Positions 23,427 through 32,191 of a DNA stretch of 64,000 nt are shown here, in pieces. The position numbers were made by a program, and so were the translations under genes. The stretch spans positions 867,043-931,042 of the forward strand of contig NZ_LT732547.1 in NCBI RefSeq assembly GCF_900155685.1, read 5' to 3'. The notes beneath the pieces were generated by a model. It saw only the letters and a list, made by a program, of their open reading frames with translations. It made no database searches and was not told where the DNA came from. Within the stretch, counting starts at the first letter, position 1, and every line of letters begins with the position of its first letter. This stretch comes from Paenibacillus bouchesdurhonensis (lineage in GTDB: Bacteria; Bacillota; Bacilli; Paenibacillales; Paenibacillaceae).

Positions 23427-24236
23427 ATGAGCTTGCAGCAGGAGATCATTGAGCGGCTAGGCGTAAAGCCGAGTATTAATGTCGATGAGGAAATTGCGAA
23501 GCGTGTCCAATTTTTAAAGGATTATGTCAAGAGCGCAAGAGCCACCGGATTGTTAATCGCGATTAGCGGCGGATTGGACAGCGCTGTAGCCGCAGGACTC
23601 TGCAAACGGGCAACGGATGAACTGACCCGGGAAACGGGCATGGAGTATATGACATTAGGTGTGTTTCAGCCCTACGGCGAGCAGGAGGATATAGTACATA
23701 GCTATGAGACGGCTAAGGCCTTCGGGTTGGCTCATACGCTGGAGACGAATATCGAGGATACAGTGGATGAAATTGCTCTGGAGGTGGAGCATGGGATGAA
23801 GGCCATCGGACAATTCAGGCATTTGAGCGTACCTGGTAAAGGGAATGTGAAGGCCAGGGCACGAATGGTTATGCAGTATGCCCTGTCCTTTGAACTCAAT
23901 CTGCTCGTTGTTGGAACCGATCATGCTTCAGAATCCATTGCCGGATTTTATACCAAGTGGGGAGATGGCGCAGTGGATCTTATGCCTCTTAGTTCGCTCA
24001 ACAAACGCCAAATCCGGCAAATCGCAGCTGCGCTTGGCGTACCGGGTAGCATCATTAACAAAGCTCCGACCGCTGGTCTGTGGGCGGGACAGAATGATGA
24101 ACTAGAAATGGGCGTTAGTTACGAAGATAATAGTGACTATTTAGAGGGCAAGCCCGTTGATCCTGCAATTCAGAAGCGCCTAGAGTCCTATTTTTTGAAA
24201 ACAGAGCATAAGCGCAGTCCGATTCCACGCATATAA
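23427..24236 (+). CDS. nadE: NH3-dependent NAD+ synthetase
   Basis: A 269-residue enzyme that amidates nicotinate adenine dinucleotide to NAD+ with ATP and ammonia. The ATP-pyrophosphatase P-loop SGGLDS (residues 47-52), the GTDHASESIAGFYTKWGDGAVDLMPL substrate segment and the KAPTAGLWAGQNDE loop are all present, and the length is that of the short ammonia-dependent form without a glutaminase domain. GAGGGATGGAG precedes the ATG. It is a single gene; the 223-bp region upstream holds no signal I would defend. A terminator follows. Confidence 0.95.
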   Translation: MSLQQEIIERLGVKPSINVDEEIAKRVQFLKDYVKSARATGLLIAISGGLDSAVAAGLCKRATDELTRETGMEYMTLGVFQPYGEQEDIVHSYETAKAFGLAHTLETNIEDTVDEIALEVEHGMKAIGQFRHLSVPGKGNVKARARMVMQYALSFELNLLVVGTDHASESIAGFYTKWGDGAVDLMPLSSLNKRQIRQIAAALGVPGSIINKAPTAGLWAGQNDELEMGVSYEDNSDYLEGKPVDPAIQKRLESYFLKTEHKRSPIPRI

Positions 24237-24255
24237 CTTGGCGGGCCAAAGGCAG

Positions 24256-24290
24256 AAGTCCTGCATCCTATAAGGAATACAGGACTTTTT
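24256..24290 (+). terminator. Terminator after nadE
   Basis: 8-bp stem AAGTCCTG/CAGGACTT with a 16-nt loop, followed by T. Confidence 0.75.
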
Positions 24291-24329
24291 CCATATTTTA
24301 CGTTGGATACGTCCATATAAAAAATTTAT

Positions 24330-24356
24330 TGAATCTTTCTTTTAGACTGATTCGTA
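24330..24356 (+). promoter_or_regulatory. ECF-sigma-like promoter of yknWXYZ-like operon
   Basis: TGAATC (24330-24335), 17 bp, CGTA (24353-24356), close to the sigma-W pattern (TGAAAC, 16-17 bp, CGTA). B. subtilis yknWXYZ is a sigma-W target, which supports the reading. The -35 has one mismatch. Confidence 0.4.
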
Positions 24357-24435
24357 TATATAGCTAGAGTGTGGAAAAAAGCGTGGTATATTTTAACAAA
24401 ACCATATTTGTTTCAAAGAAAAGGGAGGAGTAGAG

Positions 24436-25083
24436 TTGAAAAATTTATTCACAATATTTACTTCACCAAGGGAGACATTCGAAAGAACAAGGGAAAATAA
24501 GCTGGCCTGGATTTTACCTACGATTTTGGCGCTGATCCTTGGTGTTGTTACCATTGCTTTGCAGATGCCTTATTTGATCGAGCTATCCAGACAAACCATG
24601 CTGAAAACCGGGGGCTTGACCCCGGAACAGGTAGAACAGGCGGTTGGCCTGACCTCTACGATGAGCTATGCCACCATCATTGCCGGTACTCTCTTTATGA
24701 TCTTCTTCGTTGCACTTTTATTAATATTGTTGAATTTGATCGTGCGTGGTGAAGGCAAATACCTCCAATTCGTCAATGTGGCCGCTTATGCGAATTTGCC
24801 GTCCATCATCGGAGCGCTGTTGACGATTGCGCTGGTGGTTGTAATGGACGCCCGATCCTTGACCGATGTTACGATTAGTCTCGGAGCGTTAGTCCAGGAC
24901 AAGACGGGAATGATGTTCCGCGTTCTCTCGTTGATTAATCCGTTTACAATTTGGGGGTTATATCTGTATATCGTTGGAACTGCAACTATGATGAAACGCC
25001 CAGTGAAGAAGGTCGCGGTTTGGATTGTAGCGGTATGGCTGATTTACTCGTTTATTACAGTTCTATCAGTTCCAGCAATCTGA
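24436..25083 (+). CDS. yknW: Yip1-domain membrane protein, YknW-like
   Basis: A 215-residue membrane protein with about five helices; the N-terminal IFTSPRETFERTRENKLAWILPTI and the helix pattern fit the Yip1 family (PF04893). In B. subtilis, YknW is the Yip1-type partner of the YknXYZ exporter and helps assemble it. The following three genes here are the matching adaptor, ATPase and permease, in the same order, so the assignment rests mainly on synteny. It starts with a TTG behind GGGAGGAG. An ECF-sigma-like promoter lies about 80 bp upstream. Confidence 0.82.
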   Translation: MKNLFTIFTSPRETFERTRENKLAWILPTILALILGVVTIALQMPYLIELSRQTMLKTGGLTPEQVEQAVGLTSTMSYATIIAGTLFMIFFVALLLILLNLIVRGEGKYLQFVNVAAYANLPSIIGALLTIALVVVMDARSLTDVTISLGALVQDKTGMMFRVLSLINPFTIWGLYLYIVGTATMMKRPVKKVAVWIVAVWLIYSFITVLSVPAI

Positions 25084-25106
25084 GTACATAGGATAGGGTG
25101 ATTATA

Positions 25107-26168
25107 TTGTTTAAGAAAAAGTGGTTTTGGGGCGCCATACTGGGCTTGGGCATTATTGCTTTAGTACTTGCAAATATGACGAATATGAATCGGGCGGTAT
25201 CTGTAAAGACGACCGAGGTGTTTGAGGGGCTTATCACGGAACAAATCTATACCAGTGGTAAATTGGAAGCAGGAAACAGCACGGATATTTATTCGCCAAC
25301 CACTGGGGTCGTTGAGAAGGTCGAAGTAAAGCAAGGCGACACGATAAAGCAAGGGCAGGTTCTGATGACGCTGCAGATTGATGACGTCAAAGAACAAATC
25401 GAAAAGGAACGCCTAAGCCTCGAAATGATTGAATTGGAGCGCCGCGATGCGAAGAAACAGCATTTCGATATGTTTAAACAGCAGATGACCGAAGATCCTT
25501 CGGCGGAAGTGGAGGAGCTTGATTTATCCTCCTTCGATCTCCGGATTCAGAACAGCAAACTAACGATTGCTTCATTAGAAAAAAGGTTGAATAACCGCGT
25601 AGTCTATGCTGAAGAAGACGGGGTGTTGACTCAGGTGCTTGTCGATCCCGGGCAAATGATTGCCGAGGGCGGTCAAATCGCCACCGTCGTAGACCTGTCG
25701 TCCTACAAAGTCAAAGCGAATCTGAACGAACTGGATGCAGGCAAAGTAAGCGAAGGGTTGCAGGCGATCATTACTGGCGATTCCATTGAGGAAAGTTATG
25801 AGGGAAAGGTTTCGTATATGTCCCCGATCGCTATTCTGGCGGATCAGACCTCTAAGGATGCTTCCGTCGAAATGACGGTGGAGTTAAGTCGCACATCTCC
25901 AGAGCTTCGTCCTGGATATAATGTAACGATTGAACTGGAAATTCCGGATAAGGAGCGGATGCTACTTCCGCTGGATGCGGTTCAATATGAAGGGGAAATA
26001 GCTTTCGTATTCAAAATTCAGGACGGAACCGCAGTAAAAGTCGAAGTGCAGACGGGCAAAGAAAATGAAGAGTACATTGAGATTGTGTCCGGTGTTGCAA
26101 AGGGGGAAAGTGTTGTCTCGGAAGGAGCTAATCTGCTCAAGGACGGCGACAAGGTGAAGCTGCCATGA
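25107..26168 (+). CDS. yknX: Efflux periplasmic-adaptor-type protein, YknX-like
   Basis: A 353-residue membrane-fusion (HlyD/MacA-type) protein: one N-terminal helix (about residues 5-25), a split lipoyl domain (TSGKLEAGNSTDIYSPTTGVV and VVYAEEDGVLTQVLVDPGQMI), a short alpha-helical hairpin between (about 90-160), and a beta-barrel with membrane-proximal domain. In Gram-positives such proteins link the MacB-like permease to the outer face of the membrane. The TTG at 25107 has GGTGAT just upstream; a GTG at 25098 is an alternative. The next gene overlaps its stop by four bases (ATGA). Confidence 0.88.
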   Translation: MFKKKWFWGAILGLGIIALVLANMTNMNRAVSVKTTEVFEGLITEQIYTSGKLEAGNSTDIYSPTTGVVEKVEVKQGDTIKQGQVLMTLQIDDVKEQIEKERLSLEMIELERRDAKKQHFDMFKQQMTEDPSAEVEELDLSSFDLRIQNSKLTIASLEKRLNNRVVYAEEDGVLTQVLVDPGQMIAEGGQIATVVDLSSYKVKANLNELDAGKVSEGLQAIITGDSIEESYEGKVSYMSPIAILADQTSKDASVEMTVELSRTSPELRPGYNVTIELEIPDKERMLLPLDAVQYEGEIAFVFKIQDGTAVKVEVQTGKENEEYIEIVSGVAKGESVVSEGANLLKDGDKVKLP

Positions 26169-26854
26169 TTACCTTAAGGGATATATCGAAAGTATATAAG
26201 AATGGCGAACTGGAAGTACAGGCCTTGCAGCCGTTGAATTTAAAGGTGGAGCAGGGAGAATTTGTGGCGATCATGGGCTCATCAGGTTCCGGGAAATCCA
26301 CACTGATGAATATTATCGGCTGTCTTGATGTGCCTTCTTCCGGGGAGTATGTGTTGGATGGCGAAGAGGTTCATACTTTGGATGAAGAGCAACTGGCTCG
26401 TGTACGCAATCAAAAAATCGGCTTTGTCTTCCAAAGCTTCAACCTGCTCGGCAGGCAGACCGTGCTGCAAAATGTGACTCTTCCGATGATGTACGCGGGA
26501 ATTGGCCGTGAGCAGCGCAATGAACGGGCGCTTGAGCTGCTTAAAAAGGTTGGGCTGGAGGGGCGAGTGAAGCATCGGCCTACCGAGCTCTCGGGGGGAC
26601 AGCGACAGCGTGTAGCTATAGCAAGGGCTTTGACGATGAATGCTCCGATTCTGCTTGCGGACGAGCCGACAGGAAACCTGGATACGAAATCATCCCATGA
26701 AATCATGCAGTTATTCAAGGAGATTCATCAGGAAGGAACGACTATCGTACTGGTTACCCACGAGCCTGATATTGCGGAGAATGCGGATAGAATATTGCTC
26801 TTCGGCGATGGGCAAATGCTCAAAGATACGCGCAAAGGAAGTGGAACGACATGA
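26165..26854 (+). CDS. yknY: ABC transporter ATPase, YknY/MacB-type
   Basis: A 229-residue ATPase of the LolD/MacB group: Walker A GSSGSGKS, the FQSFNLL Q-loop, signature LSGGQRQR and Walker B ILLADEPTGNLD. It energises the YknZ-like permease. The start overlaps the adaptor's stop (ATGA) and its own stop overlaps the permease start in the same way, so all three are translationally coupled. In B. subtilis the complex protects against the SdpC toxin made by sibling cells; whether that applies here is inference. Confidence 0.92.
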   Translation: MITLRDISKVYKNGELEVQALQPLNLKVEQGEFVAIMGSSGSGKSTLMNIIGCLDVPSSGEYVLDGEEVHTLDEEQLARVRNQKIGFVFQSFNLLGRQTVLQNVTLPMMYAGIGREQRNERALELLKKVGLEGRVKHRPTELSGGQRQRVAIARALTMNAPILLADEPTGNLDTKSSHEIMQLFKEIHQEGTTIVLVTHEPDIAENADRILLFGDGQMLKDTRKGSGTT

Positions 26855-28038
26855 GCATATGGGAGAGTATATGGGTCGCGCTCGACAATTTGCGGCTGAA
26901 CAAGCTTCGTTCGTTCCTCACGATGATCGGTATCGTATTTGGCGTAGCGGCGGTAGTTACTGTCGTATCGATCGGTCAAGCGGGTCAAAGCTCCATCTTG
27001 TCCATCGTATCTGTTTTGGAAGACGGCTATTTTGTCATCTATGAGAACCAAATGGAGAGCAGCGGCAACGGGAAGACGGATTTCCGTCTTCGCGATTTAA
27101 CGGAGATCCGAAAGTTGGATGGAGTTAAGTATGCATCTTCATCCTTACCGTATTCCATGACGATGAAATACAAAAAAGAGACGCTGCGCTTTACTGTTAC
27201 GGCTACGACATCTCAATCGAATAAAATGCAGAAGATTGACATAGTTGCCGGGCGCTTTTTCACCTCTCAGGAGGAGCGAGGCCGGCAAAAGGTTATTGTA
27301 GTAGACAAGAAATTTGCGGATAAGGTGTACGGCTCTGAGCAATCAGCTGTTGGCCGCAAGTTGGTCCTATCGGACGGAACGTTTCGCATTATCGGCGTGT
27401 ATAAGCCGCAGGAATCGATTCTGAGCGGGTTTGAAGGGCAGCAATACACGGGCTTCGCCCCGATAACTGCCATACCGGGAGGGAACGAGCGGTTTCAGGC
27501 GCTTGAGGTAGTTGCCTCGTCGCCAGAGAATACGAATGAGACCATGCAGATGGTAAAGAAGTGGCTAGCTGATCTGAACAATGTGGATCAAAATGCTTAT
27601 ATGTCTCAAACGGGGAAAGAAGCCGAGGAAATGGTTTCAAGTACCTTCTCGATCTTACAGACCATTATCGGCTCCATTGCGGGCATTTCGCTGCTTGTCG
27701 GCGGGATCGGAGTTATGAACATCATGCTGGTCTCGGTCACGGAGCGGACTCGGGAAATCGGGATTCGCAAAGCGATTGGTGCTACGCCGGGTACGATCAT
27801 GCTGCAATTTATGATTGAAGCGGTGGTGCTGTGCTTTATTGGCGGAACGGTAGGCGCATTGCTAGGACTAGGGGCAGCCTTCCTCTTCTCGAGCATTTCC
27901 GGCTGGCCGTTTGTCGTATCTGTATGGGCTATTCTACTGGCATTTGGATTCTCGGCAGCTGTAGGTATTTTCTTCGGACTATACCCGGCCAACAAGGCAT
28001 CCAAGCTGCATCCGATCGAAGCATTGCGTTATGAATAA
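26851..28038 (+). CDS. yknZ: ABC transporter permease, YknZ/MacB-type
   Basis: A 395-residue permease with the MacB plan: an N-terminal helix (NKLRSFLTMIGIVFGVAAVV), an extracellular MacB_PCD domain (about 45-245) and three C-terminal helices of the FtsX domain (IGVMNIMLVSVTERTREIGIRKAIGAT is diagnostic). Together with the three upstream genes it forms a complete yknWXYZ-like exporter. MacB-type machines push peptides or other molecules from the outer leaflet rather than pumping them through. A hairpin at 28044-28081 closes the operon. Confidence 0.92.
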   Translation: MSIWESIWVALDNLRLNKLRSFLTMIGIVFGVAAVVTVVSIGQAGQSSILSIVSVLEDGYFVIYENQMESSGNGKTDFRLRDLTEIRKLDGVKYASSSLPYSMTMKYKKETLRFTVTATTSQSNKMQKIDIVAGRFFTSQEERGRQKVIVVDKKFADKVYGSEQSAVGRKLVLSDGTFRIIGVYKPQESILSGFEGQQYTGFAPITAIPGGNERFQALEVVASSPENTNETMQMVKKWLADLNNVDQNAYMSQTGKEAEEMVSSTFSILQTIIGSIAGISLLVGGIGVMNIMLVSVTERTREIGIRKAIGATPGTIMLQFMIEAVVLCFIGGTVGALLGLGAAFLFSSISGWPFVVSVWAILLAFGFSAAVGIFFGLYPANKASKLHPIEALRYE

Positions 28039-28043
28039 TGATA

Positions 28044-28081
28044 GAAGCCGGGCTGTCCGTTCTAACGGATATCCCGGCTTC
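28044..28081. terminator. Hairpin between yknZ and convergent hydrolase
   Basis: 9-bp stem GAAGCCGGG/CCCGGCTTC with an inner TCCGT/ACGGA stem. The T tract is short, but its position at a convergent junction supports termination. Confidence 0.65.
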
Positions 28082-28089
28082 TTTGTCAA

Positions 28090-28920
28090 TTACTTAATTA
28101 AGGATAAGGTCTGATTAATAAACAGCAGACTGGCTTTGAGCGCCTCCTCCAATGGGGCGGTCGTTCCTTGGAAGGGATGGACGGTATTGAACGTATGATT
28201 GCCGCCGGGAATATGAATCCAGGGAATATCCGGTCTGATGGACACGAGACTACTTGAACCCTCCCGGAGATGTGCTCCGTCGTTCGAGCCTTGAATCAGG
28301 GCGATCTTAAAGGTGGCCGAGGGGATGCGTTTCAGAATATTGTATCGCTCCTGCTGGCGCTCCAAATCCTCCAGAATGGCAACGTCCAGCGGCATTTGTT
28401 GTCCTGTCCGCCCATTCATGACGTAGCTTCGTCCGTTCTCGCGCATTTCTTGCTTCTGAGCCTCAGTGAACAGATCAAGGCTCGTCACTCCGTTCCAAGA
28501 CAGAATGCCGGTTACGTCTTCCTGATGATCGAGGGCATATACAAGGCAGACACCGGCGCCGCGGCTATGACCGAGCAAAAAGAGCGGGAGAGAGCGCAGC
28601 TTCTCCTCCCGCCGGAGGTGAGAAATCAATGACTTCAGATCGTTAAGCTCTCGTTCGTATGTATTCACCGCGAATCGTTCGAGCTCCGTGAATTCGAGGG
28701 GGTTATGGCCAATGCCATTGTGGGAAAAGTTGAATGTAACCACCTCATGATGCTTGCTTAGCTGTTCAGCAATGTAGGGGAACATGCCCCAGTCCTTAAA
28801 CCCCTTATACCCGTGAGCGATAATAATAAGGCCAGCCGCTTCATCTCGGGCAGGGAATCTAGTGCAGCGCAGCATATGACCGCCTTCCAGCGGAATATTG
28901 AAATCCATCGGCATTTTCAA
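28090..28920 (-). CDS. Alpha/beta hydrolase (esterase-like)
   Basis: A 276-residue cytosolic alpha/beta hydrolase. IIIAHGYKGFKDWG holds the oxyanion loop, LLGHSRGAG the serine nucleophile elbow (GHSRG), and IPGGNHTF the catalytic His; an acidic residue lies near LIQGSNDGAHL. It belongs to the dienelactone-hydrolase/esterase group; the substrate is unknown. AAAGG overlaps the ATG at 28926, so the TTG at 28920 (or the ATG at 28914) is the more likely start. Transcribed alone and convergent with the yknWXYZ-like operon. Confidence 0.85.
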   Translation of the reverse strand: MKMPMDFNIPLEGGHMLRCTRFPARDEAAGLIIIAHGYKGFKDWGMFPYIAEQLSKHHEVVTFNFSHNGIGHNPLEFTELERFAVNTYERELNDLKSLISHLRREEKLRSLPLFLLGHSRGAGVCLVYALDHQEDVTGILSWNGVTSLDLFTEAQKQEMRENGRSYVMNGRTGQQMPLDVAILEDLERQQERYNILKRIPSATFKIALIQGSNDGAHLREGSSSLVSIRPDIPWIHIPGGNHTFNTVHPFQGTTAPLEEALKASLLFINQTLSLIK

Positions 28921-29172
28921 ACGCATCCTTTCGTGACAGGTTTGAGACGGTTAATGATTATTTTGTGTTATTATACCATATTGAATTGGATTCATTGCGA
29001 GTCCCAAATAGCCTGCATTTCAAATATTGAATTTGGAGGAGTTTTTTGGTTTCCAGCTTATGCTCGCTTCACCCGAGCTTCACTGCTACAATGTGAATGT
29101 GTTAAATTAGGCTGCTTAACTGAAATATGAAAATGTTCTCTTTAACAGTCCTCCTTAAAGGAAGTGATGTTG

Positions 29173-29574
29173 TTGATATATGGCATTGGTCATGATGTTG
29201 TTGAAATAGAACGGATGCGAAAAATCGTAGACGGAGCTGTCGGGGACAGGTTTATGAAGCGCGTGCTGACTCCAGCCGAACGCGAGCTGCCGGGCAGCAA
29301 GGCGCGTCCAGCAGAATTTCTGGCCGGACGCTTTGCGGCAAAAGAGGCGATTAGCAAGGCGTTTGGCTGCGGCATAGGAAAGAAGCTAGGCTTCGCCGAC
29401 ATGTCGATATTGCCGGATAAATACGGTAAGCCTCATGTTATTTTGAAGCCGGAAGCATGGCAGAGGTTGGGAATGGCGGCTGGATCGATAGGCTACAGGG
29501 TGCATCTCAGCATCACGCATGAACGGCAGCTTGCTTCTGCGTTCGTCGTGGTGGAGAGGATAGAGAGTGTGTAA
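29173..29574 (+). CDS. acpS: Holo-[acyl-carrier-protein] synthase
   Basis: A 133-residue phosphopantetheinyl transferase that activates the acyl carrier protein of fatty-acid synthesis. The Mg-binding Asp8 in YGIGHDVVEIER and the Glu in FAAKEAISKAFG are in place, and the C-terminal VHLSITHE strand is intact. Several starts (29164 GTG, 29167 ATG, 29170 and 29173 TTG) lie close together; 29173 gives the family-typical N-terminus and good spacing from AAAGGA. In Bacillus acpS is often near alr; here it precedes mutY. Confidence 0.93.
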   Translation: MIYGIGHDVVEIERMRKIVDGAVGDRFMKRVLTPAERELPGSKARPAEFLAGRFAAKEAISKAFGCGIGKKLGFADMSILPDKYGKPHVILKPEAWQRLGMAAGSIGYRVHLSITHERQLASAFVVVERIESV

Positions 29575-29596
29575 TAAAGGGGAGAGCAATCAAATC

Positions 29597-30784
29597 ATGG
29601 AAGAGAAATGGAGCTTGGAAAGCAGAGAGTATTTCAGTACGGAGCTGCTGTTATGGTACGAGCGGTCAAAGAGAGATCTGCCGTGGCGCAGGCATCGTGA
29701 TCCTTACTATATTTGGATATCGGAAATTATGCTGCAGCAAACTCGCGTGGATACGGTAATTCCATACTTTTATCGGTTTATTGAACGGTTTCCAACGATT
29801 TCTAGTCTGGCGGAAGCGCCGGAAGAGGATGTGTTGAAATGCTGGGAAGGGCTCGGTTATTATTCTCGTGCCCGTAATTTGCAGGCTGCTGCCCGCCAGG
29901 TGATGGAACGGCACGGGGGAGTGGTACCGAGCGACAAGGCGTCGGTATCGGCGTTGAAGGGCGTGGGCCCTTATACGACGGGAGCCATTCTCAGCATTGC
30001 CTTTAACCAGCCGGAGCCGGCTGTGGACGGCAATGTGATGCGCGTTCTGTCGCGCTATTTCTTCATAGAGGAAGATATTATGAAGACAGGAACGCGCATG
30101 CTAATGGAAGGGCTCGCGGGAGCGCTGATTCCGGCAGGCCGGGCGGCGGATTTCAATCAGGCTTTAATGGAGCTGGGGGCGCTGGTGTGCACCCCGAAAG
30201 CTCCTCAATGCCTGACCTGCCCGGTCATGGCGCATTGCTCGGCGCGGCTGGAGGGCGCTGAGCTTCGCCTGCCGGTGAAGAGCAAGGCGAAGCCGCCGCG
30301 TCCCGAGTACAGGCTCGTCGCCCTTGTAGAGGGCGAAGGAGAGCGGGAGGGACGCGTGCTCGTGCGCCGGCGGCCGGACACGGGGCTGCTTGCACGGATG
30401 TGGGAGCTGCCCCATGTTCCGGCGGCGGCCAAGCTCGGAGAAGCCACCGAGCTTCCGGACGGTTCGGCGATGAACCATCTGGCGGGGGCGCTGGCCGAAG
30501 AGGGCACTTATGTGCGAGCGGAGGGGCCATTCATGACGGCAGAGCATATATTCAGCCATATTCATTGGTATTTGCGCGTCTTTCGTTTTCAGGAAGCAGC
30601 GGCTCTGAGCGCATTGGCGGGCTTTGCGGAAATGGCGGTTGCCGAACAGCAGGAAGCTTATCATGAAGGAGAGCGGGCGGAGGAGTACCGCTGGATAACA
30701 GCTGAGGATATGAACGACTTGGCCTTTCCTAATGTTTTTATTAAAATTCTTCGCCAATACTTTGCGGAGCAGAAAGTGGAATAA
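29597..30784 (+). CDS. mutY: Adenine DNA glycosylase MutY
   Basis: A 395-residue glycosylase that removes A mispaired with 8-oxoguanine. The helix-hairpin-helix region (ALKGVGPYTTGAILSIAF), the catalytic Glu in SEIMLQQT, the Asp in PAVDGNVMRV and the four cysteines of the 4Fe-4S cluster (CTPKAPQCLTCPVMAHC) are present. A NUDIX-like C-terminal domain (about 235-385) reads 8-oxoG. The start is the ATG at 29597 behind AAAGGGGAG; 22 bp separate it from acpS, so they may be cotranscribed. The second half is notably GC-rich. Confidence 0.94.
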   Translation: MEEKWSLESREYFSTELLLWYERSKRDLPWRRHRDPYYIWISEIMLQQTRVDTVIPYFYRFIERFPTISSLAEAPEEDVLKCWEGLGYYSRARNLQAAARQVMERHGGVVPSDKASVSALKGVGPYTTGAILSIAFNQPEPAVDGNVMRVLSRYFFIEEDIMKTGTRMLMEGLAGALIPAGRAADFNQALMELGALVCTPKAPQCLTCPVMAHCSARLEGAELRLPVKSKAKPPRPEYRLVALVEGEGEREGRVLVRRRPDTGLLARMWELPHVPAAAKLGEATELPDGSAMNHLAGALAEEGTYVRAEGPFMTAEHIFSHIHWYLRVFRFQEAAALSALAGFAEMAVAEQQEAYHEGERAEEYRWITAEDMNDLAFPNVFIKILRQYFAEQKVE

Positions 30785-30788
30785 CAAT

Positions 30789-30826
30789 AAAAGCAGACCA
30801 GGATTTGTTCTTGGCCTGCTTTTTTA
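30789..30826 (+). terminator. Terminator after mutY
   Basis: Stem AAAAGCAG (with CCAGG inner part) pairing with CTGCTTTT, followed by T. Confidence 0.85.
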
Positions 30827-30900
30827 CGTTTATTTCTTCATGAAGCAGAGTTGGGCTATATTTCCTGCTGCTGATCTGTGTTGAATTTTGTCGTTTTTTC

Positions 30901-31116
30901 CTATTCAAGCATCCGGTTTTCTACGTCCTTCATGTTGTTCTGCTGATCAGTCTCCCGGTGCTGCGGTTCTACAACTTGTCCCTTCTCCGCTGGCGCATCT
31001 TCGCTAACGCTGCGAACGAAGCTGCTGAATTGCGTTTTTTGCTTGTCGGCCTCCTGCTTGGATGTCAGAAGCTCCTGCGGATCATTCGTAAATTGCTTTG
31101 ACGTGTCGTCGGTCAA
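30901..31116 (-). CDS. Small hydrophilic protein of unknown function
   Basis: Not recognised. A 71-residue, highly charged, low-hydrophobicity protein rich in Gln, Glu, Asp and Lys with no membrane segment or Cys, so probably disordered. AAAGGAGGGG lies upstream of the TTG at 31116, which supports translation; the ATG at 31134 overlaps that site and is not the start. Some small sporulation-associated proteins look like this, but it lacks the repeats of gamma-type SASP and I would not assign it. Confidence 0.6.
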   Translation of the reverse strand: MTDDTSKQFTNDPQELLTSKQEADKQKTQFSSFVRSVSEDAPAEKGQVVEPQHRETDQQNNMKDVENRMLE

Positions 31117-31134
31117 GCTAACCCCTCCTTTCAA

Positions 31135-31601
31135 GGTAATCTATGTTAAGATTACCCGAAGACGTCATTTTCAATCGAAGGAAAAGACTTAATGGAGCCC
31201 CGCGCTGACCGCAGAGTATGTTATAATGTATGACAGGCTTCTTTGCCTTGAATTGTTTTGATTACCCCGCTGTTCATTCGCTTCTTAAAATTCTCTTAAT
31301 AAATTGGAAACAAATGGACTCCATTTAACCATGCGATAACAAATCCTAAATTTGGTAGAACACATCGAATTATGCACTTACATTTCCATTACTAGAATAA
31401 TTTTTATCGAAAAATAATGTAAACGCTTAATATAAAGCGCTTTCAGAAGAAAAATGGTGTATTTCCCTGATTATTATGGTTTAATGGACAAGTAAGGAGT
31501 TTTTCCTCGATTTTTGTCTAGATTTAATTATTCGTTGGATGTTAAAATGGACCGTGTGTTTTACATGAATCTATCAAGCAAAGGAAAAGGGAGATCATAG
31601 C
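31135..31601. other. 467-bp non-coding gap
   Basis: AT-rich stretch between divergent genes. It holds two cre-like sites at 31418-31445, a lone TATAAT at 31222-31227 without a matching -35, and no ORF with a ribosome binding site apart from its neighbours. A small RNA could sit here, but no terminator-like hairpin was seen to support one. Confidence 0.4.
31418..31445. promoter_or_regulatory. Two adjacent cre-like sites
   Basis: TGTAAACGCTTAAT (31418-31431) and ATAAAGCGCTTTCA (31432-31445) each match most positions of the CcpA cre consensus (TGWAARCGYTWNCA), missing one and two bases respectively. They are directly adjacent, about 155 bp upstream of the GNAT gene. Confidence 0.35.
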
Positions 31602-32033
31602 ATGCGTATTCGTTCCTTCCAGTTGAGTGATGCCAATCAAGTGATGGAGCTTTTGCAAGTCGCCTTATCAGAACAATGCTACGAAGACACTAAGCGGGCT
31701 TTTGCCAGACAATTGTCCTGGGATTCGGAGTTGATTATGATTGCAGAAGCCGATGAGGAAGTCGTTGGGGTGTTGATCGGAACGATCGATCAAAATCTTG
31801 GCTGCATTTATCGAACGGCAGTTCATCCCGAATACCGTCGTCAAGGGTATGGCAAAAATCTGGTTAACGCTATGGAACAGCGATTCCAGCAGCGCAACAT
31901 CCGCAGAATTGTGGTAGCTGGCGATGAGCACAATAAAGCCCTCATGCCGCTCTATGAAGCAATGGGATACGGAGCAAGCAAGTTTTTGGAAGCATTCCAG
32001 AGCTTAGGTATCGCAGCAGCCCGTTCGCTGTAA
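31602..32033 (+). CDS. GNAT family N-acetyltransferase
   Basis: A 143-residue single-domain acetyltransferase. AVHPEYRRQGYGKNLVNAMEQRF is the acetyl-CoA pyrophosphate-binding motif A (R-x-x-G-x-G/A); AEADEEVVGVLIG and the C-terminal PLYEAMGYGAS complete the fold. Substrate unknown. GGGAGA precedes the ATG. It is followed by the signal peptidase gene after about 160 bp of non-coding DNA, so joint transcription is uncertain. Confidence 0.85.
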   Translation: MRIRSFQLSDANQVMELLQVALSEQCYEDTKRAFARQLSWDSELIMIAEADEEVVGVLIGTIDQNLGCIYRTAVHPEYRRQGYGKNLVNAMEQRFQQRNIRRIVVAGDEHNKALMPLYEAMGYGASKFLEAFQSLGIAAARSL

Positions 32034-32191
32034 GTCTATAAATAAATCCAATGCCGCGCGGCGGATAAATTGGATAATGATCTCGGTGATGAAGAAGCAT
32101 ATCTTCCGTCCGTTGCATTTGGGCGATAGGTATGCTTTTCTATTATTATAGGTACAATCAGGAGAATGTTCGGAAAAGAAGTGAGGTAGAG

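Noticed and set aside
29046..29096. 16-codon ORF with GGAGGAG upstream of acpS
   Set aside because: Short, starts with TTG, no inverted repeat or terminator follows; not distinguishable from chance.
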